Assembly (NCBI GenBank): GCA_016720905.1
Contig: JADKJT010000001.1
Location: forward strand, 434,001 to 498,000
Length of the DNA stretch: 64,000 bases
From: Gemmatimonadaceae bacterium
GTDB lineage: Bacteria; Gemmatimonadota; Gemmatimonadetes; Gemmatimonadales; Gemmatimonadaceae
Reading direction: 5' to 3'
Shown here: positions 51,420-60,919 of the stretch, one piece after another
Layout of the letters: each line of letters begins with the position of its first letter
How positions within the stretch are numbered: the stretch's first letter is position 1
The notes under the pieces: generated by a model
The model's database searches: none
What the model saw: only the letters and a program-made list of their open reading frames with translations
Told to the model about the DNA's origin: nothing
Made by a program: the position numbers and the translations under genes

Positions 51420-54044
51420 TCAGTGCCCGCCCACCGGGAACCAGTAGCTGAGCTTCATGGCGAGATAGTTGTCGCCACCGGCACGTGTGGTGTTGCGCAG
51501 GTCGACGAATCGCGCTGGCTCGCCAAGCGCCTCGGACGCGCGCCGATTCTGCTGCCACACGAGAAACAGTGTGCTGCCGGCGTTCCATTCCCACCGCAGC
51601 ACGACGTTTGATCGGAACGACAGCACGTTGAAATCGCGATTCGACAGCGTGAAGGGTGCGCCCTGATCGGCGATTGCATACGACCCGTCGTCAGCGCGGG
51701 TAATGCTGGACCCTTCGGTGCCATACGTTTTCAGCGCATGTGTGCGAGGCGCCCGCAACTCACCGATGCCGTAGTAGTGGCCACTGGCCACGAACGGCTC
51801 GCCATACCCCTCCAACGTCAGCGACGGAGAAAATGCGTAGTTCAGGCGCGTCTTCATGGACGCCGTCACCCGATCTACATAGGCAAAGAGATAGCGGCGC
51901 CCATAAGTTTCGGTCGACGCCGCGTTCTCCACGCTGGTCACGTACTGCCGCGCGTCAGTGCTGGTGGTGTAGCTCGGTTCAAGCGTGGCCTGCCACCGCG
52001 GCGCCGGACGCACGGTGACACTACCGCCGAGTGTCAGCCGATGTCCGCCCATGACGTCGGTGTTCCAGTTCGCGCTGGCGCGGTAAAACGTACGGCCACC
52101 GAACGGACTGTTGATGCGCACCTCCTGCCCCGCCGAGAGCGCGGTCGACATCAGCGGCCCACCGCGGGTAAGCGCGTCGTCCAGCGTGGGCAAGTCGACT
52201 TTCGAGTTCACGTTGAGCGACCACAGGTTCCTGAAGGTCAACGACGTGTTCTGCGTCAGCTCACTATTGGTGTGATTGCCGCCGTAGTTGTAGGCCCCCT
52301 TCGTGGCAAATCCGAGCCGCCAGTTCTGGAAGTACGGTCCGGGCTGAGTCTCTCGCACTTGTATATCGGCGTTGTACTCGATGTCGTCCGACGACTGCAC
52401 GCGACCTACATCGTTCACTTCATAGCCGGGCGATTCGGTCATGACCTGCGCGCCCCACAGGATGTGCCGCCCTGCATCCTTGTCGGCACGAATGCTGGCC
52501 GTGTAGCCCTTGAGTGAACGCAGCGCGGAATTGTAGCCCAGGTATCCGCCATCCGGTCGCTGGAAGAAGTGCGCGCTTGAGCGCTGCACGCGCGCCATCG
52601 CCAATGAGTCACCGGCGACGTAGCTGTACCCCGCCCAACCGCTGACGGCATAGCGGCCTTGCTGCATCCGGATGCGCCAGTCGATGCCACCGGCCATGGC
52701 GTCGCGTGAGAGCACGGAGGCGAGTTGCGGCAGGTCACTCATGTTGCGACGCATCGACGTAAAGCTTCCACCAATGGTTGACGCTTGCGTCCCGATCTCT
52801 TGCTGCAGGCGCACCACGGCGTACTCCGCTTGCGGTTCGACCGACACGCGATTCGTGGAAAGGCTGTCAAGATCGAATACGCGCGCTTCGGTGCGGCCGG
52901 TGACGGCGGCCAGAGCGCCAACGGACAGACGCGACCTCGTCCGTCCGGTCACCTTGGCGGCGCCGAGAATCGTGCTGGCGTGCGGCTGATCGGTGAAGTC
53001 ACCGGACGCCGAGAGATGCGGGGCCGAGCCGATGCGACGCGAATAGAAGTAGTTGGGTCCCTCGACGCGCAGCAATTGTGCGCCTTCGGTGAAGAAGGTG
53101 CGACGCTCTTCCACGATGGTCTCGAAAGCCGACAGATTCACCTCGGCGGGATCGGCCTCGACTTGGCCGAAATCCGGATTCACCGTCGCATCAACTGTGA
53201 GATTCGAGCCGATGCCGAACTTCGCATCAAGGCCAGCCCGCGCCTTGGTCGGATTGCGGAACGGATTGAGCGCATTGGACACCGCCGACTTGGTCGCATC
53301 GGCCGCCATGTACGGCAAAAACTCCGTCGGCCGCGATGATTTCACGCCCGAAATGCCTGACAATGTCCCGAAACGCGAGATGTACCCGTTCTCGCGACTC
53401 GGAATCACGATCCATTGGAGATCTTCGTTCTTGTCCGGCATCCAGCGGTCCATCTGGAAGCCCCACTCCTGCACCTCGGTCGTGGGGAATCGCACTTGCG
53501 AGAAGGGAATGCGCATCTCGGCGGTCCATCCGAGCGAGTCGACCACCGCATTCGCCGACCAGACGGGATCATACTGGCTTTCGCGACCGCGATTTTCGTC
53601 GTCTTGCGAGTGGTGGAAATCATTGCGGACACCGGCGGCGGACACTTCGAACGCATATGCGGTCCGCCGATCGCGATGGGTGTCAAACGTCACCTGCAAG
53701 CGTTCGGCGTTGCCCTGTCCATCCCGACGGGTCACCGATCGCGCTATGTGATCAGGCCGTTGACGAAACATGCGCGCCCCGACGTACAGCGCGTCGTCAT
53801 CGTACCGAATGAACACCTGAGTGCGCTCCGAAGGGGCCGCGCCTTCGATCGGCCGCTGCTGTTCGAAATCCTCGATCGGCGTCAGTCCAGCCCAGGCCGG
53901 ATCGTTCAGTCGACCGTCGATTCGGGGAGCGGGCGTGGAGGCGAGCCTGCTGGCCAGGGCCCGTTTGGGAGAGGCTTGGGCGCCGGCGGAGTCGACTACC
54001 GACAGTATAGCGATAGCAACGTACCACTTCAGGCGCAGGAACAT
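51420..54044 (-). CDS. DUF5916 outer-membrane protein with CBM9-like N-terminus
   Basis: 874 residues from the ATG at 54044 (MFLRLKWYVAIAILSVVDSAGA signal). The N-terminal ~230 residues resemble a family 9 carbohydrate-binding domain: APRIDGRLNDPAWAGLTPIEDFEQ, IRYDDDALYVGARMF and GWTAEMRIPFSQVRFP. The rest is DUF5916, a long beta-barrel with Tyr/Phe-rich strands: FFTEGAQLLRVEGPNYFYSRRIG, AGLDAKFGIGSNLTVDATVNPDFGQVEADPAEVNLSAFET. Such proteins are abundant in this kind of bacterium and lack a proven role. A 27-codon in-frame upstream extension is Cys-rich and unlikely. Confidence 0.9.
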   Translation of the reverse strand: MFLRLKWYVAIAILSVVDSAGAQASPKRALASRLASTPAPRIDGRLNDPAWAGLTPIEDFEQQRPIEGAAPSERTQVFIRYDDDALYVGARMFRQRPDHIARSVTRRDGQGNAERLQVTFDTHRDRRTAYAFEVSAAGVRNDFHHSQDDENRGRESQYDPVWSANAVVDSLGWTAEMRIPFSQVRFPTTEVQEWGFQMDRWMPDKNEDLQWIVIPSRENGYISRFGTLSGISGVKSSRPTEFLPYMAADATKSAVSNALNPFRNPTKARAGLDAKFGIGSNLTVDATVNPDFGQVEADPAEVNLSAFETIVEERRTFFTEGAQLLRVEGPNYFYSRRIGSAPHLSASGDFTDQPHASTILGAAKVTGRTRSRLSVGALAAVTGRTEARVFDLDSLSTNRVSVEPQAEYAVVRLQQEIGTQASTIGGSFTSMRRNMSDLPQLASVLSRDAMAGGIDWRIRMQQGRYAVSGWAGYSYVAGDSLAMARVQRSSAHFFQRPDGGYLGYNSALRSLKGYTASIRADKDAGRHILWGAQVMTESPGYEVNDVGRVQSSDDIEYNADIQVRETQPGPYFQNWRLGFATKGAYNYGGNHTNSELTQNTSLTFRNLWSLNVNSKVDLPTLDDALTRGGPLMSTALSAGQEVRINSPFGGRTFYRASANWNTDVMGGHRLTLGGSVTVRPAPRWQATLEPSYTTSTDARQYVTSVENAASTETYGRRYLFAYVDRVTASMKTRLNYAFSPSLTLEGYGEPFVASGHYYGIGELRAPRTHALKTYGTEGSSITRADDGSYAIADQGAPFTLSNRDFNVLSFRSNVVLRWEWNAGSTLFLVWQQNRRASEALGEPARFVDLRNTTRAGGDNYLAMKLSYWFPVGGH

Positions 54045-54265
54045 GCGCAAACGCAGATCGGTCACAGTGCTGTTTTCGGGGTTCACTTTTTGTTCAACGG
54101 GTGCCCGACAGCATACGCACACCAATAGGACCTCGTTCAGCCTTTACCGCGGAAATCGTCGGGCTGTCCTGAGTTCTCTGGTCCTGCGTAGGGATTTCCG
54201 CCATTGTGGGGCGGTATGGTCCCGACAGACTCTTCAGTGATCAACGACTCACCTTCGGAGGTCAC
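54045..54265. promoter_or_regulatory. 221-bp divergent intergenic region
   Basis: Separates the leftward DUF5916 gene from the rightward YegP-type gene and should hold both promoters. The part near 54124-54160 is less GC-rich. I see no reliable promoter hexamers or repeats. Confidence 0.3.
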
Positions 54266-54589
54266 ATGTCCGGTTCCTATCAACTCAAGCAGAACGACAA
54301 GGGGCAGTTTTCCTTCGCGCTTATGGCGGCGAACGGCGAGACGATCCTGCGCAGCGAGCAGTACGAAAGCAAGGCGGCGGCGGAGAATGGCATCGCGTCG
54401 GTCCAGAAGAACAGTCCGCTCGACGAGCGGTTCGAGCGCAAGGACGCGACTGACGGCCGTTTCTACTTCAATCTCAAGGCGGCCAATCACCAGATCATCG
54501 GCACCAGCCAGATGTATGCCAGCGCACAGAGCCGTGATGCTGGCATCGAATCGGTGAAGGCCAACGGGCCCACCACCGCCGGAGTCTGA
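54266..54589 (+). CDS. YegP/DUF1508 family protein
   Basis: 107 residues from the ATG at 54266 with GGAG 5 nt upstream. Two tandem DUF1508 repeats: GSYQLKQNDKGQFSFALMAANGETILRSEQYESKAAAENGIASVQKNS and DGRFYFNLKAANHQIIGTSQMYASAQSRDAGIESVKANG. The fold is a small alpha/beta sandwich of unknown function, often linked to stress. It precedes the DUF302 gene by one base. Confidence 0.92.
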   Translation: MSGSYQLKQNDKGQFSFALMAANGETILRSEQYESKAAAENGIASVQKNSPLDERFERKDATDGRFYFNLKAANHQIIGTSQMYASAQSRDAGIESVKANGPTTAGV

Positions 54590-54590
54590 C

Positions 54591-54998
54591 ATGACGGATT
54601 CCATCGGCATGGCCATTCACCTGGCCGTGCCCTATGCCGAGGCCGTGCAGCGCACCCGCGATGCGCTCAAAAGTGAAGGATTTGGCGTGCTCACCGAAGT
54701 CGACATCCAAGCCGCGTTCAAGGAAAAGCTTGGCCGGGAGTTTCGCCCTTACGTCATTCTGGGCGCGTGCAATCCGCCGTTGGCGTTCACGGCGCTCAGC
54801 GCCGATTCGCAGGTGGGATTGCTGCTGCCCTGCAACGTGACGGTGGAAGCGGCCGACGATGGAGGCTCAATGGTGCGTCTGGTCGATCCCTTGAGCCTCT
54901 TGGCGGCCAGTGCGTTCGGCGCATCAACCGCCATCAGCGACGTCGCGGCCGACGCACATGCGCGACTCACACGGGTGGCAAAGGCGCTCGGCGGCTAG
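54591..54998 (+). CDS. DUF302 family protein
   Basis: 135 residues. DUF302 pattern: HLAVPYAEAVQRTRDALKSEGFGVLTEVDIQAAFKEKLGREFRPYVILGACNPPLAFTALSADSQVGLLLPCNVTVEA. The Cys-containing GACNPP and LLLPCNV sites are conserved in the family. It is small, soluble and of unknown function, often near redox genes. It starts one base after the YegP stop and is likely co-transcribed. Confidence 0.9.
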   Translation: MTDSIGMAIHLAVPYAEAVQRTRDALKSEGFGVLTEVDIQAAFKEKLGREFRPYVILGACNPPLAFTALSADSQVGLLLPCNVTVEAADDGGSMVRLVDPLSLLAASAFGASTAISDVAADAHARLTRVAKALGG

Positions 54999-55015
54999 TC
55001 CGGGTCTTCGACTGC

Positions 55016-55195
55016 TTATCGCGTCTTCTGCGCGCAGGCGCGTTGGTCGGGGGCAATCCCCGCCCGCTCGCATTCGCAGTCGCCGCCCACGCCGCCGCAC
55101 GAACCCTTGAGCCGGCGGCCGGATATGGCAACGCCAATGGCCATCGCCGCCATGGCTATCGCGATCACGGCAATCGTAAGCAGCAAGACGAGCAT
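55016..55195 (-). CDS. nqrM: NqrM, maturation factor of Na+-NQR
   Basis: A 59-residue protein from the ATG at 55195 with AAGGA about 7 nt upstream. One membrane helix (LTIAVIAIAMAAMAIGVAI), then RRLKGSCGGVGGDCECERAG with Cys at 33, 40, 42 and 54. KGSCGG followed by clustered cysteines is the NqrM (DUF539) pattern; NqrM is needed to insert Fe into the NqrD/NqrE site. It sits at the end of a complete nqr operon after apbE, the expected place. Short and easily missed. Convergent with the DUF302 gene. Confidence 0.9.
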   Translation of the reverse strand: MLVLLLTIAVIAIAMAAMAIGVAISGRRLKGSCGGVGGDCECERAGIAPDQRACAQKTR

Positions 55196-55253
55196 CAGGG
55201 AGTCCTTGGTGGCCGTTGGGGACTGCAATTGAACCGCAGGGACGCAGGGTGGT

Positions 55254-56339
55254 TCAATGGCGCTTCGGTTCTCCATCACGTATCACCGCCGCCCTGAATC
55301 CGGCCGTCATACGCTCCTGAACCTCACCATTTGGCCCGGCAACAAGCAAGAGCACCTCGAGCCGGTTGGCCTCCGCCATGGCCCACGCCCGTTCCGGCCC
55401 CACCACCATGAGCGCGGTCGCCCAGGCGTCGGCCAGTGAGCACTGTTGGTGCAGGACGGACGCGGCCAGGAGGCGATGCCGCACCGGTTTGCCGGTGGCC
55501 GGATCGATGGTATGCACGTAACGCACCCCATCAACATCGTGGAAGTCGCGATAGTTGCCGGAAGTCGCCAGCGCACGGTCGGCAAGTCCAACCACCAGTC
55601 GCACGCTTCGCCGATCGACGTCCGGCTGTTCGATGCCTACCCGAAATGGCATCCCCTGTGCGTTGCGTCCGCGGGCACGCACCTCGCCACCAACTTCCAC
55701 GAAGTGGTTGGCTTCACCGCGAGCACTCAGCAGCGCGGAAATGAGATCGACCGTGTAGCCCTGGGCGATGGCCGACAGGTCAATCTCGAGATGCGGATGG
55801 CCCTTGGTGAGCGACTCACCCTCAAGGCGCAGCTTCTGCCATCCGACCCGTGCACGAAGGGCGTCCAGCATCGTGCTGTCGGGCACGCGGGTGAGCACGC
55901 CGGCGGGACCAAACCCCCACGCATCCACCAGCGGACCCACCGTCACATCGAACGCGCCACCAGACGCTTGCGACACGGCGATCGACTGGCGCATCACCTC
56001 GGCCAGGGGCGCCGAAAGCACCACTGGTGTATTCGCGGTGTCGCGATTGAGGCGCGAAAGCTCCGACGCGGAATCGTAGGTGGACATCTGCGCGTCGACA
56101 TCCGCGAGCAGTGAATCGACCGCCGACTTCAACGAAGAAACCACGGAATCCGGACGCCCGCCGTTGAGCACGACACTGTAGGTCGAACCCTGCGCGGGGC
56201 CCCCGAAGCGCGCCACGGTGGGCCCGGCGCGCTCGCGTGTGCGGTACGCGTAGAGCGAAGCGCCCACGAGGGCGAACAGCATCACCCACCACCGCCAGGA
56301 CGCCTGCGAAATGCTGAACGTCGCGCGCGCCGCGGTCAT
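55254..56339 (-). CDS. apbE: ApbE-type FMN transferase for Na+-NQR
   Basis: 361 residues from the ATG at 56339, 10 bp after nqrF. N-terminal membrane/signal segment WRWWVMLFALVGASLYAY. ApbE motifs: GSTYSVVLNGG, MSTYDSASELSRLNRD, GAFDVTVGPLVDAWGFGPAG, AIAQGYTVDLI, ALATSGNYRDF and YVHTIDPATGKPV (Mg site). It covalently attaches FMN from FAD to threonines of NqrB and NqrC. Both acceptor threonines are present upstream in this operon. Confidence 0.93.
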   Translation of the reverse strand: MTAARATFSISQASWRWWVMLFALVGASLYAYRTRERAGPTVARFGGPAQGSTYSVVLNGGRPDSVVSSLKSAVDSLLADVDAQMSTYDSASELSRLNRDTANTPVVLSAPLAEVMRQSIAVSQASGGAFDVTVGPLVDAWGFGPAGVLTRVPDSTMLDALRARVGWQKLRLEGESLTKGHPHLEIDLSAIAQGYTVDLISALLSARGEANHFVEVGGEVRARGRNAQGMPFRVGIEQPDVDRRSVRLVVGLADRALATSGNYRDFHDVDGVRYVHTIDPATGKPVRHRLLAASVLHQQCSLADAWATALMVVGPERAWAMAEANRLEVLLLVAGPNGEVQERMTAGFRAAVIRDGEPKRH

Positions 56340-56349
56340 CGACGACGAA

Positions 56350-57573
56350 TCAGCCGAAGTCGTCGAAGGCCACGTTTTCGCGCGGCACGCCAAGATCTTC
56401 CAGCATGTCCATGCACGCCTTCAGCATCAGGGGCGGTCCGCACAGGTAGTACTCCACGTCTTCAGGCGACGGATGCCTGGACAAGTAGTCGCGCAACAAC
56501 ACCTGATGAATGAATCCCGTGGCACCGGTCCAGTGGTCTTCCGGTTTGGGCTCGGACAGTGCCAGATGCCACGTGAAGTTGGAATTCTCACGCGCGATCG
56601 CGTCAAAGTCCTCCACATAGAACGCTTCCTTCATGGAGCGCGCGCCATACCAGAACGTGACCTTGCGATCGCTGTGTACCCGGCGAAACAGGTCGTAAAT
56701 ATGCGACCGCATGGGCGCCATGCCGGCACCGCCACCAATGAAACACATCTCGTTGTTCGTGTCCTTGGCGAAAAACTCGCCGTACGGACCCGAGATGATC
56801 ACCTCGTCGCCCGGCTTGAGGCCGAAGATGTACGACGACATGATGCCGGGGGGAATGCCAGTCGTGCGCGGTGGCGGCGTGGCCACGCGCACATTGAGCA
56901 TGATGATGTCGCTCTCCAACGGAAAACTCGCCATCGAATAGGCGCGCGAAACCGTTTCCGTGCTGGTCGACGTCAGGTCCCACAGCTTGAACGCATCCCA
57001 ATCTTCGCGATACTCGGCGCCGATATCAAAATCGCGATAGTTCACCGTGTGCGGCGGACACTCAATCTGGATGTAACCACCGGCCCGAAACGGCACGGCT
57101 TCACCGGCCGGCAGTTCCAGCACCAGTTCCTTGATGAACGTGGCCACGTTGTGGTTGGAGCGTACGCGGCAATGCCATTTGCGCACCCCGAAGATCGCCT
57201 CATCGAGGTGGATTTTCATGTTCTGCTTCACCTTCACCTGACACGACAGGCGCACGCCATCCCGCGCTTCACCGCGTGTCACCCAGCCGGTTTCGGTGGG
57301 CAGCAACGATCCGCCGCCGTCCAACACTTCCACCTTGCACACGCCGCACGATCCCTTGCCGCCGCACGCGGATGGCACAAAGATCTTCTGTTCCGCAAGC
57401 GTGCTGAGCAGCGTGCTGCCCGACTTGACATGCAGCGATTTGGCCGGATCGTCGTTCACGACAATCAACACGTCGCCGCTCTGCACCAGGCGCGCCTTGG
57501 CGCCCATGAGCACGGCCACCATGAGCAGCACCAGTACCACGAACGTGACGACACCCACCACAATGGTCAGCAT
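56350..57573 (-). CDS. nqrF: Na+-translocating NADH:quinone reductase subunit F
   Basis: 407 residues. N-terminal helix TIVVGVVTFVVLVLLMVAVL. The [2Fe-2S] cluster is held by CGGKGSCGVCK and the Cys in RLSCQVKV. The ferredoxin-reductase part has RAYSMASFPLESD (FAD), YIFGLKPGDEVIISGPYGEFF and FIGGGAGMAPMRSHIYDLF for NADH. It takes electrons from NADH to FAD and the iron-sulfur centre. Stop 10 bp before apbE; 9 bp gap after nqrE. Confidence 0.96.
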   Translation of the reverse strand: MLTIVVGVVTFVVLVLLMVAVLMGAKARLVQSGDVLIVVNDDPAKSLHVKSGSTLLSTLAEQKIFVPSACGGKGSCGVCKVEVLDGGGSLLPTETGWVTRGEARDGVRLSCQVKVKQNMKIHLDEAIFGVRKWHCRVRSNHNVATFIKELVLELPAGEAVPFRAGGYIQIECPPHTVNYRDFDIGAEYREDWDAFKLWDLTSTSTETVSRAYSMASFPLESDIIMLNVRVATPPPRTTGIPPGIMSSYIFGLKPGDEVIISGPYGEFFAKDTNNEMCFIGGGAGMAPMRSHIYDLFRRVHSDRKVTFWYGARSMKEAFYVEDFDAIARENSNFTWHLALSEPKPEDHWTGATGFIHQVLLRDYLSRHPSPEDVEYYLCGPPLMLKACMDMLEDLGVPRENVAFDDFG

Positions 57574-57582
57574 GTCGTCATC

Positions 57583-58200
57583 TCAGAGCTGGATCCCGGC
57601 AAACGCCATGAAACAGATGGCCAGCAGCCCGGTCACCATGAACGTCAATCCCAACCCGCGCAGCGCCACGGGCGGATTGGAATAGCGCAACTTCTCGCGC
57701 ACGGCAGCCAGCGCGACGATGGCCATGAACCAGCCAAGTCCCGAGCCAATGCCATACACCGTGCTCTCGGCCAGGTTGTAATCGCGCTGTTCCATGAACA
57801 GGCTGCCGCCGAGAATGGCGCAATTCACGGCAATCAGCGGCAGGAACACACCCAGCGCCCCGTACAATGCCGGTGCATACCGCTCGACGGCCATCTCCAC
57901 GATTTGCGTGAGCGCGGCGATGGTGCCTATGAAACTGAGGAACACAAGAAACGAGAGATCGACCTTGGCCAGCGACGGATGCAACCACGCCAACGCACCA
58001 TCTCGCAACACGGCATGCAGCAGGAAGTTGTTGAGCGGCACGGTGATGCCAAGCACGAAGGTCACTGCGATGCCGAGGCCAATGGCGTTGGAGACCTTTT
58101 TGGAAACCGCCAGCAGCGAACACATGCCAAGAAAAAACGAGAGCGCCATGTTCTCGATGAAGACGCTTTTCACGAACAGGCTGAGATAGTGCTGGAGCAT
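57583..58200 (-). CDS. nqrE: Na+-translocating NADH:quinone reductase subunit E
   Basis: 205 residues, six helices. MLQHYLSLFVKSVFIENMALSFFLGMCSLLAVSKKVSNAIGLG is the family N-terminus, with the Cys in helix 1-2 (GMCSLLA) that, with VNCAILGG, binds the iron between NqrD and NqrE. It begins at 58200; a longer frame back to 58350 would overlap nqrD and is rejected. Confidence 0.96.
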   Translation of the reverse strand: MLQHYLSLFVKSVFIENMALSFFLGMCSLLAVSKKVSNAIGLGIAVTFVLGITVPLNNFLLHAVLRDGALAWLHPSLAKVDLSFLVFLSFIGTIAALTQIVEMAVERYAPALYGALGVFLPLIAVNCAILGGSLFMEQRDYNLAESTVYGIGSGLGWFMAIVALAAVREKLRYSNPPVALRGLGLTFMVTGLLAICFMAFAGIQL

Positions 58201-58213
58201 GTCTCGTCGCCTC

Positions 58214-58918
58214 TCAGGCCGCCCGCTTCTGCGCGGCGTCGACGGCGATGGAAACCGGCACATCATGCGCCGGCGACTCGATGTGCACCGTGGCTTCCTG
58301 TTCGCGCTGCGCCGGCTTCCACGTGCGCAGCGCCCAGATGAGTCCACCAATCAGGAAGAATGCGGCCGGCGACAGCACCATCAGTCCGTTGGGCTGGTAC
58401 CAGCCACCGTCGGTGACAAGCGGGAGAATGCGCACGCCAAACAGGCGACCAGATCCCAACAGTTCGCGAATACTCGCAACCGACAGCAACACAATGCTGT
58501 AGCCGCCACCGTTTCCGATGGCATCGAAGAAGCTGGCCTTCGGACCGTTCTGCATCGCAAACGCTTCCGCTCGGCCCATCAAAATGCAATTCGTGATGAT
58601 CAGTCCCACGAACACTGACAGCTGTTTGGACACCGTGAACGAGTACGCCTTGAGCAGCTGATCGGTCACGATCACCATCGACGAGATGATGGTGAGTTGC
58701 ACGATGATGCGGATGCTGGAAGGAATCCAGTTGCGAATCAGGCTGATGGACACGTTGCTGGCAATCAGCACGCCGGTGACGGCGAGCGCCATCACCATTG
58801 AGGTGGACAGCATGGTGGTCACGGCCAACGCCGAGCAGATGCCCAGCACTTGTCGGCCGATAGGATTCTCGTCGATCAGCGGATCGAGAAGGGTGGCTCT
58901 GGTTTGCGCGTCAAACAT
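58214..58918 (-). CDS. nqrD: Na+-translocating NADH:quinone reductase subunit D
   Basis: 234 residues, six helices. QVLGICSALAVTTMLSTSMVMALAV and FVGLIITNCILMGRAEAFAM carry the two Cys facing those of NqrE. The C-terminal tail after the last helix is longer than usual (TWKPAQREQEATVHIESPAH...). Start overlaps the nqrC stop by one base (TGATG), implying coupled translation. Confidence 0.95.
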   Translation of the reverse strand: MFDAQTRATLLDPLIDENPIGRQVLGICSALAVTTMLSTSMVMALAVTGVLIASNVSISLIRNWIPSSIRIIVQLTIISSMVIVTDQLLKAYSFTVSKQLSVFVGLIITNCILMGRAEAFAMQNGPKASFFDAIGNGGGYSIVLLSVASIRELLGSGRLFGVRILPLVTDGGWYQPNGLMVLSPAAFFLIGGLIWALRTWKPAQREQEATVHIESPAHDVPVSIAVDAAQKRAA

Positions 58919-59718
58919 CAGGGCGTGCTCCCTTTGGGAGTGTTACGGAACCGATCCAGATACGGACCGAAACCACTGGGGCCAAGCCAGAACTGCACCG
59001 TGTTCGACACGCCACGCGACGTGATCGTTGATCCGGAAATTCCCTCGACGCGATGCGGGTCGGTCGCGGCTGGTCCAGTGGCCGCTTTCACAACGCGCAG
59101 CACCACCCGTGCACTGTCGTCGAACACCACGCGTCCTTTCCAGCGGGCCTGCCAGCGCGGATTCTCGATCTCGCCACCCAGGCCCGGCGTCTCGCCGTGT
59201 TCGTAGAACGTGATACCCGAAACCGTGCTCGCATTCGCTTCCAGGGCGATGTAGCCGTACATCGTGGACCACAGTCCATACCCTTGGATGGGGATGATCA
59301 ACAGCTTCACCGCCCCACTGTCTTTCACTTCGTACACCAGCCCCAATCGTGGTACGCGCAGCACACGCGCATCGTTTTCTGCGGCCTGCTCGCTCTGCGA
59401 CGGATCACGTGAGGCCGCCCGCTGGTCGTAGCTGTTGGCGTCCACGCTGTCCACGTACGCGCCCGTCTTCAGGTCCACCACACGCGGCGTGACGTTGGCC
59501 TTGAAGCGTTCGAGGATCTCGCCGCGCGACAGTTTGTCGGTGCTTGACATCAATCCGGCGACGCCCAGCACCTTGCTCAAGCGGTCAACACGCTGGTTTT
59601 CCGCCTGCGTGGGTCGCAGCAACACGGCGGCTCCCGCAATGGGAATCGCGCAGACCAAACACACCACGGCGGCAAAGCCCACCGTGTACCCCAGCGAATC
59701 ACGTCGAAGAGCGGACAT
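58918..59718 (-). CDS. nqrC: Na+-translocating NADH:quinone reductase subunit C
   Basis: 266 residues from the ATG at 59718, overlapping nqrB by 20 bp. One N-terminal helix (GYTVGFAAVVCLVCAIPIAGAAVLL) and a periplasmic FMN domain, with GYGLWSTMYGYIALEANASTVSGITFYEHGETPGLGGEIENPRWQ and the flavin-acceptor motif GISGSTITSRGV (Thr after SGS). FMN is attached by ApbE. A frame extending to 59778 lies inside nqrB and is not used. Confidence 0.95.
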   Translation of the reverse strand: MSALRRDSLGYTVGFAAVVCLVCAIPIAGAAVLLRPTQAENQRVDRLSKVLGVAGLMSSTDKLSRGEILERFKANVTPRVVDLKTGAYVDSVDANSYDQRAASRDPSQSEQAAENDARVLRVPRLGLVYEVKDSGAVKLLIIPIQGYGLWSTMYGYIALEANASTVSGITFYEHGETPGLGGEIENPRWQARWKGRVVFDDSARVVLRVVKAATGPAATDPHRVEGISGSTITSRGVSNTVQFWLGPSGFGPYLDRFRNTPKGSTP

Positions 59719-60916
59719 AGCGGGCAGCCCTCCGGCGGATGTTGGAGCGCACCACGGCGTGATCGATGAGCGGTGCAAACATGTTCATGAACAGGATGGC
59801 CAGCATCATGCCTTCGGGATACGCCGGATTGACGCAGCGAATCAGGATGCAGAGGAACCCGATGAGAAATCCGTAGATCAACTTCCCGGTGGACGTGAAC
59901 GCGGATGACACCGGGTCGGTGGCCATGAACGCCGTCCCAAACGCCCACCCACCCAGCACGAAGTGCCAGTACCACGGCAGGTTGAGCATGGGGTTGGTGG
60001 CCGATCCAATCGACGTCAACCCAATCGCGGTGACGGCGGTCCCAACCACCACGCCAAGCATCGTTTGCCAGGCGCCAATGCGTGTGAGCAGTAACACCGC
60101 CGCACCAATGAGCACCGCCAGCACCGACGTTTCACCCATCGACCCCGGAATGAATCCGAGAAACGCATCAGTAAACGTGAGACCCGGCAGATGTCCGGCG
60201 CCCTCGGCGTACGACGACAGCCACGTGGCGCCGCTGTGCCCGTCGGCGGGGATCGCGGCGACCCACACATTGCCCGAGATCTGCGCCGGATACGCGAAGA
60301 ACAAAAACGCACGTGCCACCAGCGCCGGATTCAAGAAGTTCATGCCGGTGCCGCCGAATATTTCCTTGCCGATCACCACACCGAAGGCCGTTCCCATGGC
60401 CACCTGCCAGAGCGGAATCGTGGCCGGCAGCGTGAGCGGAATCAGGAAACCGGTTACCAGCAACCCCTCATTCACCTCGTGGCCACGCACCACGGCAAAC
60501 AGCGCTTCGAACGCACCGCCAGCCGCAAAAGTGATCACCAGAATGGGAATGAAATGCAGAGCGCCGTACACCATGCAGCCTATCAGCGAGGCGCTGCTCA
60601 CCTTGAGACCAAGGGCGCCGTACGCGGCAGCCTGCCAGCTGTCCAACAGCTTGCCGCCCTGCTCCACCGACAGAAACGCCTGATAGCCGGTGTTGAACAT
60701 GGCCATCAGGATGCACGGAATCAGCGCCAGCACCACGATAATCATCATGCGCTTCTGATCGAGCGCATCACGCACGTGCGGTCCGCCGGACGTGGTGTAC
60801 GATGGCGTGAACAGAAACGTGTCGGCCGCTTCGTACACCGTGTGAAACTTCTCGAGCGGGCCGCCCTTGGCGAACGGCACACCCACGCGATCCATCAGCT
60901 TGCGCAGTGCTTGCAT
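59699..60916 (-). CDS. nqrB: Na+-translocating NADH:quinone reductase subunit B
   Basis: 405 residues, about ten helices. MQALRKLMDRVGVPFAKGG, HVRDALDQKRMMIIVVLALIPCILMAMFNTG and FLNPALVARAFLFFAYPAQISG are typical. The covalent-FMN motif SGAT lies in PADGHSGATWLSSYAEG, whose Thr is the ApbE target. It carries the Na+ channel and riboflavin site in the membrane. 3 bp gap to nqrA. Confidence 0.96.
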   Translation of the reverse strand: MQALRKLMDRVGVPFAKGGPLEKFHTVYEAADTFLFTPSYTTSGGPHVRDALDQKRMMIIVVLALIPCILMAMFNTGYQAFLSVEQGGKLLDSWQAAAYGALGLKVSSASLIGCMVYGALHFIPILVITFAAGGAFEALFAVVRGHEVNEGLLVTGFLIPLTLPATIPLWQVAMGTAFGVVIGKEIFGGTGMNFLNPALVARAFLFFAYPAQISGNVWVAAIPADGHSGATWLSSYAEGAGHLPGLTFTDAFLGFIPGSMGETSVLAVLIGAAVLLLTRIGAWQTMLGVVVGTAVTAIGLTSIGSATNPMLNLPWYWHFVLGGWAFGTAFMATDPVSSAFTSTGKLIYGFLIGFLCILIRCVNPAYPEGMMLAILFMNMFAPLIDHAVVRSNIRRRAARYVRSST

Positions 60917-60919
60917 GTG

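Noticed and set aside
56311..58341. A 676-codon open frame on the plus strand
   Set aside because: It is antisense to nqrF and nqrE, has a His/Arg/Gln-rich translation without domain sense, and results from GC-rich codon use.
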